From Notospermus geniculatus (taxonomy: Eukaryota > Nemertea > Pilidiophora > Heteronemertea > Lineidae): a stretch of DNA of 64,000 bases. The position numbers and the translations under genes are program-made. The notes under the pieces are model-generated. The model saw only the letters and a program-made list of their open reading frames with translations, was not told the DNA's origin and searched no databases. Shown in pieces: positions 11,039 to 22,800 of this stretch. Position 1 is the first letter of the stretch. Every line of letters starts with the position of its first letter. Location of the stretch: NCBI GenBank assembly GCA_002633025.1, contig NMRB01001538.1, positions 1 to 64,000 on the forward strand, given 5' to 3'.

Positions 11039-11293
11039 AGCCTGGAATCCACCATTGATTTTCTAGTTGATTTTGCGTTGCGACTCGCTTTGCAACTGGG
11101 TTGCGTTGCAACTGAGCACTCGATCGCCGTAGTGGACCAGCTAGACGTGATTCCCACCAATGGTAAAGACGTGGTCAATTTCATTCGGCAATCGGTCGGC
11201 GACCGGTATCAGTTCCTTGTGATCGTATTCAGTCGCGAGTTACAGGTTGCAAAGCAAGTCACAACGCAGAAAATCAATGGTGGATTCCTAGCT
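11039..11293. mobile_element. MITE with TTA target duplication (PIF/Harbinger-like)
   Basis: The termini are AGCCTGGAATCCACCATTGA and its counterpart ending ...GGATTCCTAGCT, flanked by TTA at 11036-11038 and 11294-11296. The empty site is present in the local duplicate at about 13459, where CATGCTTACAATCATCC is uninterrupted. The TTA duplication fits PIF/Harbinger. No transposase. A related copy lies at about 30135-30390. Confidence 0.75.
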
Positions 11294-12707
11294 TTACAAT
11301 CATCCGAAGTTCACGTTGATTCTTCAGGTCAAAATCATGATACAAGATTATGCTATTGGAATTAACCTTCGAGGCCAATGCTGTGAGCACAAATTTAGCC
11401 AAAGCCTATGTCCTTCCACTGAACCAATCTCGTACCCAGAGATTAGTTACGCTCGGCCAAGGTTGAAAGTCGCTACACTAATCTCTGAAGACTGCTATGA
11501 ACTACTTTGGGGTTTACAATGCACAGGTGTCGCGCACGGCGGATGAATATACATGTATACTAATTTTTGACTGTTTCACCCCATGTTTATATAGTGCACC
11601 AAGTAGTGCTTCGTTTTTTCCTTAATAAATACAACAGATCCCTCATAAAAACCTTCTTAATGACATTTTTGTGTGTAATATTTTACACTACAATTACCTG
11701 AATGAATCTGCGGTCTAAAATCGCACGATGCCACAAATCACACGTAAAGCGTGAAATGGCCAGCCGTCTCCAGAGATTAGTGGAGCGACATACAACCTCA
11801 GCCCAAGCGTAACGAATCTCTGGGTACAAGATTGCCACTGAATAGGCAAGTCAGAAGCTCAAAAGATGAGCAACTCGCTAATACCCACCGTACACGGTGA
11901 AATTTCATCATATGTTTTGAGCATGCTCAATAAAGGCTGACATTTACATGTAGGATGATACAATAAAGCAATAGGCCAAATCTGAATGCCTCAAACACTT
12001 TGGTTGTGTACAGTAGGTGTTAGGCCAACTCATTGTTTTTGAAAGCCACTTTCACCAACAATAAAATTACTACTACATGTACATGTATTTAGAATTCCAA
12101 GGCTAAGTCTGGTAAACTGGTGATCTTTGTCACCAACTTTCGCATATTCAACCATTACATTGAAGTCATGTGTCACGACAGCCAATGCTGATTGACCAGG
12201 CCTAGAAATTTGCCTTTCGTCTCTGTCACAAACCAGATGAAATGTTTTTCAGTGTGGTCATTTTTCTGTGTGACTTCTATTGTTTCGAACACACTGGGAA
12301 ACAGACTCACTGTTCTGTGTGTCGCTCATTGTCAAGTCGCGCCTTATTCCGTCAATCTGTTGTAATGTCACACTGGCACATGGGCCACACTGAAAAATGT
12401 TACACCGACACATGCCGAGACAAGTGGAGACAAACATCAAACATGTTGGATTGCTGAAACAGACTCCGGCAAACGTTCCGCCAAACACGTCGGTGATTTT
12501 CTCTCTCCAGCCCCAAGCAGTTGCTGGGAAAGTGGACATTTCTGTCTCCAGAGACAAGAACCTCGCAGTGTGTGCAACAGGATTAAGTTGACATATCAAT
12601 GAACCAGCATACTCATTTAATCGTCAGATTTTCGCATGAGCAATCGGACAAAAACGTACCAACAAAACTAAAGCCACGTCTACATGGAACATTTTATTTC
12701 CAGTTAA

Positions 12708-13065
12708 CCGTCTACACGGGGCCTTGTCTCGAGTTAAGTTGTCTCTAGACAAATTTGTCTCGAGACAACTTAACCCCGGTAGGGTAGGAGGCTAAGTTGT
12801 CTCGAGACAGTTGTCGTGTAGATGCGCTCGCCCATCTGTCTCGGGACAAAGGCCTATATTCATGATATTGGTTCCGTAATTCACCAATGTGTGCATTTGA
12901 CAAAATGGCATGAATGACGTCGGAAAGGACGTCACAAGGCGCGTAGTGTTGGGAACACCGTCACGTAGACCTGGTAGACGGTGCGTTTCTTGTCTCGGGT
13001 TAAAATGTCTCTCGTGACAAATTTGACCCGGGATAAGTTAGTCACTCGTGCAGACGTAGTATAAG
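12708..13065. repeat. Array of TGTCTCGAGACA palindromes
   Basis: Multiple copies of the self-complementary word TGTCTCGAGACA and relatives (TTGTCTCTAGACAA, TGTCTCGGGTTAA) lie between CGTCTACACGGGG and a mirrored GTGTAGATGCG / GCAGACGTAG. The duplicate copy is at 15068-15430. Confidence 0.7.
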
Positions 13066-13439
13066 TGTCAACAGTCATCAGCTCAGGATTAACTGGTTCT
13101 ATGTCCGTTTTCAACTTGCCCCTGACTTCCTGAGCTTACAAGGGACTATAGGCACAGGGGCCCGTATGCACCAAAGTGGTTTAAAATTTGGCTTAAACCT
13201 AGACTTACTAATCATGGATTAAGCGTGGATTAAATCATCCGAACTTGAACCTGCACCAACCTATTAGTTAAACCACAGATTAAGTTGTCCATGGTTCATC
13301 CATGGTTGAACCAATTTCACAACATAAATGGCTATTACCAATGGATTAGGTCACACATTGCTTAATCAACAACGATTCATAACTGTACATGGCAAAGCCA
13401 ACAATAAGCTTGAAGCACACTAGAAAATGTACATGTACA

Positions 13440-15525
13440 CTCAGTGAGCATGTCTCATGCTTACAATCATCCGAAGTTCACGTTGATTCTTCAGGTCAAA
13501 ATCATGATACAAGATTATGCTATTGGAATTAACCTTCGAGGCCAATGCTGTGAGCACAAATTTCGCCAAAGCCTATGTCCTTCCACTGAATCAATCTTGT
13601 ACCCAGAGATTAGTTACGCTCGGCCGAGGTTGAAGGTCGCTACACTAAGCTCTGGAGACTGCTATGAACTACTTCGGGGTTTACAAGGCACAGGTGTCGC
13701 GCACGGCGCATGAATATACGTGTATACTAATTTTTGACTGTTTCACCCCATGTTTATATAGTGCACCAAGTAGTGCTTTGTTTTTTCCTTAATAAATACA
13801 ACAGATCCCTCATAAAAACCTTCCTAATGACATTTTTGTTTGTAATATTTTACACTGCAATTATTTGAATGAATCTGCGGTCTAAAATCGCAAGATGCCA
13901 CAAATCACACGTAAAGCGTGAAATGGCCAGCCGTCTCCAGAGATTGGTGGAGCGACCTACAACCTCAGCCCGAGCGTAACGAATCTCTGGGTACGAGATT
14001 GCCACTGAATAGGCAAGTCAGAAGCTCAAAAGATGAGCAATTCGATAACACCTGCCGTACACGGTGAAATTTCATCAAATGTTTTGAGCATGTTCAATTA
14101 ATGCTGACATTTACATGTAGGATGATACAATGAAGCAATAGGCCAAATCTGAATGCCTCAAACACTTCATGAAACATTTGGGGCCGTATTTACGAAGCAC
14201 GACTAGGCCAACACGCGTGTAACTTCATAGTTATTCAGGTTAAGGGCCTAGAAAACCATTGTCTTGCTACCTTGTACGCTGCTTGATCGGCAGCGTTTAC
14301 ACGCAGGATAATCACCCGTGGTTAACCTTCCTTTGTCTAGCTGTAGGAGGACAAAAGAAAAATTTAAACAACCTACAGGCCTACTGTTATTCCCTTGTTT
14401 AGAGTTATTCGACTCTTTTCTTTTCATGCACGTTAACACAGGAATGTTAACCGCGTGTGGTTATCCTGTGGGTAAATACTGCCAATCAAGGAGCGTACAA
14501 TGTAGTAACACAATGGTTTTCTAGGCCCTTAACAGGAATAACTATAAATTTACACGCGTGTTGGCCTAATCGCGCTTCGTAAATACGGCCCTTGGTTGTG
14601 TACAGTAGGTGTTAGGCCAACTCATTGTTTTTCAAAACCACTTTCACCAACAATAAAATTACTAGTACATGTATTTAGAATTCCAAAGTTAAGTCTGGTA
14701 AACTGGTGATCTTTGTCACCAACTTTCACATAACCATTACATTGAAGTCATGTGCCACAACAGCCAATGCTGATTGGCCAGTCCCAGAAATTTGCCTCTC
14801 ATGTCTGTTGCAAACCAGGTTTTTCAGTGTGGCCATTTTTCTGTGTTAACCGGTACTTCCATTGTTTGGAACACACTGGGAAACAGATTCCCTATTTCGC
14901 TATGTGTCGTTCATTGTCAAGTCGCGCCTTATTCCGTCAATCTATTGTAATGTCAAACTGGCACATAGGCCACACTGAAAAACGTTACACTGGCACATGC
15001 TGAGACAAGTGGAGACAAATATCAAATACATGTATGTTTGATTCCTGAAACAGACTTGGGCTCCAGTTAACCGTCTACACGGGGCCTTGTCTCGAGTTAA
15101 GTTGTCTCTAGACAAATTTGTCTCGAGACAACTTAACTCCGGTAGGGTAGGGGGGCTAAGTTAAACTGAGACAAAGTTGTCTCGAGACAGTTGTCGTGTA
15201 GATGCGCTCGCCCATCTGTTTCGGGACAAAGGCCTATATTCATGATATTGGTTCCGTAATTCACCAATGTGTGCATTTGACAAAATGGCATGAATGACGT
15301 CGGAAAGGACGTCGCAAGGCGCGTAGTGTTGGGAACACCGTCACGTAGACCTGGTAGACGGTGCATTTCTTGTCTCGGGTTAAAATGTCTCGAGACAAAT
15401 TTGACCCGGGATAAGTTAGTCACTCGTGTCAACAGTCATCAGCTCAGGATTAACTGGTTCTATGTCCATTTTCAACTTGCCCCTGACTTCCTGTGCTTAC
15501 AAGGGACTATAGGCACAGGGAGTTT
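13440..15525. repeat. Local duplication, right copy (partner 11036-13165)
   Basis: Matches the left copy over almost its full length with scattered substitutions, which shows which parts are later insertions. No gene recognised. Confidence 0.8.
14181..14592. mobile_element. Foldback element with GGGCCGTATTTACGAAGC termini
   Basis: It begins GGGGCCGTATTTACGAAGC and ends GCTTCGTAAATACGGCCC, with inner arms around GGCCAACACGCGTGTAA. It is absent from the corresponding place in the left duplicate (about 12000, CAAACACTTTGGTTGTG). Non-autonomous. Confidence 0.75.
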
Positions 15526-15529
15526 AGGT

Positions 15530-16480
15530 CAAGCTAAAAATGCACATAATGTAGAACCAGCTAATTCTCAGCTGAGGAACTGGTGTGAATTTTACGGCAC
15601 AATGAAATCCCAAGGTACATGTAGCTAGAACACTTGCATATGAGAGGTTTCGTTTCTCACCAACTTTCAACAGAATATTATACACTTACAGTCATCTTTG
15701 GCAAATCACGCAATACAACATGGGAACTTCACTGCATTGTTCATTAAACAGGGTAGATATTTACAAACTGACATATCCAAATCTGCCTTGCAAAGGTGGA
15801 AGAAAATACCGAGTATACATGTAGTGTTTTTCACATCGTTCTGGCCAAAGGTAGTTAATTGAACTCCGGAATGTTACCAGATCACATTTACCAATAGAGA
15901 GTGGTGTTGCACAACACTAGATTATCCGTAGGGTTGGCGTAAGCAGTAGCTCTTTCACGGTGTCAGCTAAAGCCAGTCAGCCATGACACTGGCTGCCAAG
16001 TATTGTGCAACATTCTTATTTGTGATCACACTGTTAGGCCTCCCTTATTATATCTTTTGAATCACATTTTCGCCGACGTGCTTTTTGGGACCCCCCCAAA
16101 AAATATTTTTCCGACTTGCCATTTTTAAGCGGTGTTTTTTTCCTGCCGATGCATATTTTTCAACAAAAGCTTTTTTCCCAAGCGGCAAGCAAAATTGCGA
16201 AAGATTGTCGTAGTTTTTTCTGTGTCATGTTCCATTTTTTCGATCGATACAGTCTTGCACACACGAGTCTGTTCATCCCACCACTTACGAGAATGCTTGA
16301 CATGGATGGCGCTGTAGATTGAGACGACGTCACTGAGCGAGACTACTAAACCAGCGGTGATGGCGGCAAGTGACGAAGTATGGCTTCTTTTTTTAATTTC
16401 CCCCTCCCTACCTACCAAAATAAATGGTGATGAGCGTGGCCTTACAGTTTAGTGACAAGAGGTCAGCCAAGTACCTTTGA
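15530..16480. other. No gene seen
   Basis: Ordinary intergenic sequence with a CCCCCCCAAAAAA tract near 16090. The short ORFs have no recognisable features. Confidence 0.4.
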
Positions 16481-16486
16481 CCAGAT

Positions 16487-18000
16487 CAATCTGAAAAACA
16501 CTATACCTCCAAGCCATCAGAAGTACTGTCTTCATACACATCTTTGCTTGCCAGTGGTATGATGAATCATAGCCTGGTACTTTGATAATTCTGGAAATAT
16601 TCGTTCACGAATGGGATGTGACATAGTGACCGCCACAAATTAATCATCGTGGCTTCAGGTAGGCTGAACAAATTATGCCAATTTACAGTACAGGTCACAA
16701 TTGACACCCCTAAATTCGCGTAAGTTACACGTAAGTCACTCGTAACTTACGCAACAACTCACAAGCTTCGAAGTGAGTTACGCGAAATTCACTAGCTACG
16801 CAGTGGTTTACGAGGCGAGTTACGCGATTTTGGCGAGTTACGCCGTGAGTTACGCGAAACCAAAGCCGCGAGTTACGCGTAACTTACGAGTAACTTACGC
16901 GAAGCCGTAGGGATGTCAATTGTGACCTGTACTGTAGTTAGAACAAGCAAAAGAATGGCTAGATATTGTTTATGTTACTTAGCAATGCACATACATGTAG
17001 TTTGATAAGGGAAAAGGTTAGTTACTACCTTTTACCATAGTAGTAGGGCAGAAATACCCTTTAAGGGACAACACTTCAAACAGACATTCGAAAAACACCA
17101 TCTGCAACAGCCAGGGTCTTAATAGGTGCAATGGTGTTCTGCTTCACAGGTGTAAATATTTGGTGTTTTGCATGATTCACGAACCTGCCAACAGTTGGGC
17201 AATCAAATCATAATGTACCTACACAAAATATCAACTGTGGTGATGAAACACTAATTCTATAGGAAATATGAACACATGGAAAAAATCATTTTAGTCCGGG
17301 AGCTAACAGAGATTTAAATTACATCTCAAGTACAAAAACTTTTTTCGGTTGTGGGTTAGGTTCTACCCCTCTGACCACAAAAACCCAATTCTTAAGTTCC
17401 GCAAATGGTGCGTTTAGAAGATACAGCCGTTTGAATTTTGGGTACTGGCTTTATATCATTGGACCAAAATCAAAGCATTGTACAGGGGCTTGGAAACTGA
17501 TGTACAGCTAACTTTCAAATGGGTGGCTTGAGACCCTATAAATGTATTACCAATAGATAGAAACATGGGCCCACTGAATCAGATTAGCATATTTTTATTT
17601 GTTACCCGGTATATGATGAGAAATTCAACAAAGAGTATGTACCCGGTATTCAATTACAAATGGGCTGAAATTCGGAAAAAGACATAAAAGTGTCATTTCC
17701 AATGTGATAAAATATGTAAGAAAAAATTTTTCAGTCTCAGTGGGCCCATGTTTTTATCAGGTGGCAGTACATTATAGGGTCTCAAGCCACCCATTCAAAA
17801 GTTAGCTGTACATCAGTTTCCAAGCCCCTGTACAATGCTCTGATTTTGGTCCAATGATAAAGCCAGTACCCAAAATTCAAACGGCTGTATCTTCTAAACG
17901 CACCATTTGCGGAACTTAAGAATTGGGTTTCTGTGGTCAGAAAGGTAGAACCTAAGCCACAAACCCAAATAAGTTTTTGTACTTAAGATGTGATTTAAAT
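16487..18000. repeat. Local duplication, left copy (partner 18238-19790), with an internal foldback
   Basis: Starts AACACTATACCTCCAAGCC and matches the right copy throughout. It contains a large inverted repeat: about 17330-17570 is mirrored by 17740-17990 (for example GGGTGGCTTGAGACCCTATA against TATAGGGTCTCAAGCCACCC). The right copy ends at the N at 19794, so the copies may also reflect assembly. Confidence 0.8.
16686..16934. mobile_element. Mariner-type MITE with TA target duplication
   Basis: It begins CAGTACAGGTCACAATTGAC, ends with the reverse complement ...GTCACAATTGA-like arm and CTGTACTG, and is flanked by TA (16684-16685 and 16935-16936). The paralogous site at about 18428 reads CCAATTTAGTTAG without the element, which proves the TA duplication. 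The interior is an array of self-complementary GTAACTTACGCGTAAG-type words. A second full copy is at 36302-36555 and half copies lie at 33044-33083 and 47522-47563. Confidence 0.88.
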
Positions 18001-18237
18001 CTCTGTTGGCTCCCACATTATTTGGCATGACCACAAAACCAAACTGATGTGCACTGTGAAAATTTCCTTCCCAGTGCTTTCTCATTTGGGGACCCCAATC
18101 ACATCTCTATAGCACCACTGCTATATATATATACATGAACATACTACAAGATAACGCACGCACTAACGCACGCACGACAGACCACCACTAAAGGCGCCAA
18201 GCACAGCATAAGCCCTTTTGGCCTATGGGCCAAGCGG

Positions 18238-19790
18238 GCTAAAAACACTATACCTCCAAGCCATCAGAAGTACTGTCTTCATACACATCTTTGCTTGCCA
18301 GTGGTATGATGAATCATAGCCTGGTACTTTGATAATTCTGGAAATATTCGTTCACGAATGGGATGTGACATAGTGACCGCCACAAATTAATCATCATGGC
18401 TTTAGGTAGGCTGAACAAATTATGCCAATTTAGTTAGACCAAGCAAAAGAGTGGCTAGATATTGTTACTTAGCAATGCACATACATGTAGTTTGATATGG
18501 GAAAAGGTTAGTTACCACCTTTTACCATAGTAGTGGGCAGAAATACCCTTTAAAGGAGCTGGACGTCCAAGTTGTAAACACTCACTCACTGGTTCTCTAT
18601 CCACGTGACGCCTGCGGTGCAGCCACCTATTGTCGGTGATATGTACTGACGTGAATATCGTGAGTGAGTTGCATTGGACCGGGCACCTGTCTAACGATCA
18701 CGGGGCGCTACTGGTGCTGCCACCTTCACGAAGGAATAATACTAGTTTGCCGACCACTGTTTGTAAACAAACTGGTTTGTTTACAACTTGGACGTCGAAC
18801 TCCTTTAAGGGACAACACTTCAAACAGACATTTGAAAAACACCATCTGCAACAGCCCGGGTCTTAGGTGCAATGGTGTACTGCTTCACATGTGTAAAAAA
18901 ATTTGGTGTTTTGCACGATTCATGAACCTGCCAACAGTTGGGCAATCAAATCATAATGTACCTACACAAAATATCAACTGCGGTGATGAAACACTAATTC
19001 TATAGAAAATATGAACACATGGAAAAAATCATTTTAGTCAGGGAGCTAACAGAGATTTAAATTACATCTCAAGTACAAAAACTTTTTTCGGTTGTGGGTT
19101 AGGTTCTACCCCTCTGGCCACAAAAACCCAATTGGTGCGTTTAGCATGTTTAGAAGATACAGCAGTTTGAATTTTGGGTACTGGGGTTATCATTGGACAT
19201 GTTGGACCAAAATCGGAGCATTGTACAGGGGCTTGGAAACTGATGTACAGCTAACTTTCAAATGGGTGGCTTGAGACCCTATAAATGTATTACCAATAGA
19301 TAGAAACATGGGCCCACTGAATCAGATTAGCATATTCTTATTTGTTTTTATTTGTTGTATCATGAGAAATTCAACAAAGAGTATGTATTCAATTACAAAT
19401 GGGCTGAAATTCGGAAAAAGACATAAAAGTGTCATTTCCAATGTGATAAAATACCAGTACGTCAGAAAAAATTTTTCAGTCTCAGTGGGCCCATGTTTCT
19501 ATCAGGTGGCAGTACATTATATAGGGTCTCAAGCCACCCATTTAAAAGTTAGCTGTACATCAGTTTCCAAGCCCCTGTACAATGCTCTGATTTTGGTCCA
19601 ATGATAAAGCCAGTACCCAAAATTCAAACGGCTGTATCTTCTAAACGCACCATTTGCGGAACTTAAGAATTGGGTTTTTGTGGTCAGCAAGGTAGAACCT
19701 AACCCACGAACCCAAAAAAGTTTTTGTACTTAAGATGTGATTTAAATCTCTGTTAGCTCCCGCATTTTTTGGCATGACCACAAAACCAAA
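18238..19790. repeat. Local duplication, right copy (partner 16487-18000)
   Basis: Same internal foldback as the left copy. It lacks the mariner MITE but carries the TTAA element at 18554-18804. It stops at the single N (19794), directly next to the 3'-most visible exon of the pantothenate-kinase-like gene. Confidence 0.8.
18554..18804. mobile_element. MITE with TTAA target duplication (piggyBac-like)
   Basis: The termini AGGAGCTGGACGTCCAAGTT / ...AACTTGGACGTCGAACTCCT are flanked by TTAA at 18550-18553 and 18805-18808. The empty site in the paralogous block (about 17054, ATACCCTTTAAGGGAC) has a single TTAA. No transposase. Confidence 0.8.
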
Positions 19791-19807
19791 CTGNGATTGT
19801 GCGTTAC

Positions 19808-22800
19808 CTTGGCTTGCCATTCTGGTAAGGTCTTCATCACCTCCTTAAACCGCTTATTGTCCTTGACGAAAGAGCCGGCGAAGAAGATACTCTTCGCCTT
19901 GGCACTGGTGACAGCGGTACTGGCCACCGATCGGATGTCGTCTAACGTCGTCTCAAAGAACGCCGCGGCGAGGTCTTCTCGTTTTACTGACCTCACATCT
20001 TAAAATCAAGAAAGAAGTAGATGTTGATATGGTTCTGAACAGCTCGACAACGTCAACATTATTGGTGGTTCCTTTCCAAACAAACTACTCACATGACTCA
20101 AAATGGAGAACGAGTTTTGAAGGAATGGGTTCATGTCGCTAATTCAAATAAATCTGCCCTGTTTGTATCTCGGTCCTCCGCCTACACGTACCTTCCTTCC
20201 AGATTTTCCCGAGTGGATATTCCCTCCTGTCTGTTCCATCGCCCGTCATGATATTGACGTTCCTGGTGTCGCCTTTTTGAGTCAGAGTCATGACTTCATT
20301 GAAGTCCTATCGAGAGAGAGAGATACATGTAATAATAATAATAAAGATAATAATAACGAACAATAACTGGATTTAGTGAGCAGAAAGATGCAAGTAATGT
20401 TTATCAAGAAGTTCTCAATTCACGTGAAACAGGGTCGCTGTGTGAGAACTGGCAACCTTTTTACTTCTGTACCTAGTAACATCTTTTTCGTGTGTGGGAA
20501 CAGACAACCTTGTTCCTTACTTCTGTAGGCCTACTTAGTAACATCTTGTTCGTGTGTGAGAACAGACAACCTTGTTACTTAACTCTGTAGCTAGTAACAT
20601 CTTGTTCGTGTGTGAGAACAGACAACCTTGTTACTTAACTCTGTAGCTAGTAACATCCTGTTCGTGTGTGAGAACAGACAACCTTGTTACTTAAGTCTGT
20701 AGCTAGTAACATCTTGTTCGTGTGTGCACGAGAATAGACAACCTTGTTCCTTACCTCTGTACCTAGTAACATCTTGCTCATGCTGAGGAAGTAGAGTCCA
20801 CCCCGCTGCATCCCATCCACAATCGAGACCTTTGGTCCCGCATCCGGTCCTTTATTGATCTAGAAAAAAATAACATGATTACCGGTACCACCTTCGTCGT
20901 CATCGTCAACAATAGGGAGGTTGAGATCAGCGACTTATCACGGATCCTTCGTATTCGGATCGAAATGTACACAAAATTTGTCCTCGTTGTACAGAATTTT
21001 ATCCACGTATAAGGATCCGTGATAAGTCGCTGATCTCAACCTCCCTATTGTCTCAACAGCTAAAATCTTAACCCCATTTGTGACTGCCATATCACCTGAC
21101 CAATGCTCGGCATTGTTTGGACCAATACGGTACCGTGAAATTGCCCAACCCTTACAAGCTTGGATGTATCTGCCTGCGTGGATGGTGATGAATCAGATAG
21201 TCTCGTCCCCATATCGTGGGTTTCACTGGTTCATGCAAGAGGTGCACAATCAGAGAGTTTGGAATGTTGTGGTGAGGTTTTGAACGCGAGACTTTGATAC
21301 TGTTTAACACTCACCGACAGGAATACGATAGCAGAACCGAGGAAGTTGAGGACGAGGGGGTATTTTTCCTCCTCTTTAATGGGAACCTCCGGGATCGCTC
21401 CTTCTTCCGCGTGCAAGAGTTGGTCCAGGGGGAGGTTGTTGTAAAGATGGTAGAATCCCCGAGCAAACGAGGTGAACTCGTCAGTGTAGGCGATACTGGA
21501 AGATAAATGATTGATGTGAAAGCTTAGGCGATACTGGAAGGTGAATGATTGATATGAAAGCTTAGGCGATACTGGAAGGTGAATGACTGATATGAAAGCT
21601 TGCGATACTGGAAGGTGAATGATTGATGTGAAAGCTTAGGCGATACTGGAAGGTGAATCATTTACCTTCCAGTATCGCCTAAGCATTCAAATCAAAATGA
21701 TTGATGTGAAAGCTCGATAAAAGAAGTGTAAACAAGGTACTTGTGGGGGATACGGACGTCGTTAATCAAACTATTACTCACGTCAGACCAAGTGTACTGT
21801 TGATGGCCCCACGCGCCCTCTGAACACCATGTCCGTAACCAATGGCAACAAATGGTGTGTTCTCTCTGTCCCGTGGTATGCCTTCTTGCTTGATAAGTTG
21901 TAATATCGCCTCCAGCCTATCGTTTGGAAATGCCATCAGGCGTAGTCTGACAAATGTTTGATCCTACATGTACAATAAAAGGGATAAAGTCATTCTCTTT
22001 GATGGGTCCCAGTCCAAATTCCGACTCAGGGCATAATCGATAGCTATTCGTTTTGATTTGTTTTGAAATCAAGACATTCAAAGAGTCAAAGTGATGCTTG
22101 CGCTACGAAAGGGCCAAAGTCTTATGGTTCGCCTAGTAGGTTTTTTTTGTTATAAAAAACTACTGAAAGATTATATGTACTTACACTGTCATTGGCGCAT
22201 GATCCGTCCGTGGGTCCGTTTACCACGTAAATCAGCTTGGTCAGACTGGCACCTAAAATCGGGGGAAAACAACCAGGATATGGCCTTGTAGGCAAGAAAT
22301 CGGTGAAATCATTGGCTCAGGAGTTGTTAGTCTCGCGGGAAAACAGGACCTACATATGATGAAGAGATCAGTTTTCTAAGGACCACCATTCCTACCGTCG
22401 ATGGTTGTTGAAAGAACGCCAGTATCGACAAAAATTCACTCCTCTGTAGGCCTAACAACGGAAACTGACCAGATCAGGAAAATCATCGCGGACAGCGCCA
22501 ACTAGCCGACGATGCGCGTCACTCCGGCACCCGAATAAGAGGAGTGCAGGTCGTTCAGGGGACGGACCCTAAAAACTTCCCTCGATGGCTCCTGCAGTGT
22601 GGCTAGAGTAGCATGGCGGGTTTTGGTGCCGGCTGCGTAGCCGGTACGAGCCGACGACAAATTTTGGGCCCGGACTGAAATCCTACTGTCGACTGCTGTG
22701 AGACTGGTGGAGATAAACATGGTTTCACTGATCCAAGACCAGACACCAGATGGGGACCGTGTAGGCCTACTGTGCTGTGGATGATCTCCTAGGCCTACAT

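Larger units (their letters stand above)
11036..13165. repeat. Local duplication, left copy (partner 13440-15525)
   Basis: The block from CAATCATCCGAAGTTCACG onward matches 13460-15525 closely, including internal foldbacks (ACCCAGAGATTAGTTACGC mirrored by GCGTAACGAATCTCTGGGT). The copies differ by whole insertions: the TTA element only here, and the element at 14181-14592 only in the right copy. No gene recognised. Confidence 0.8.

Noticed and set aside
20441-20760. Regularly spaced repeats that superficially resemble a CRISPR array
   Set aside because: The units are contiguous with no unique spacers, and this is an animal gene; it is a minisatellite derived from an exon end.
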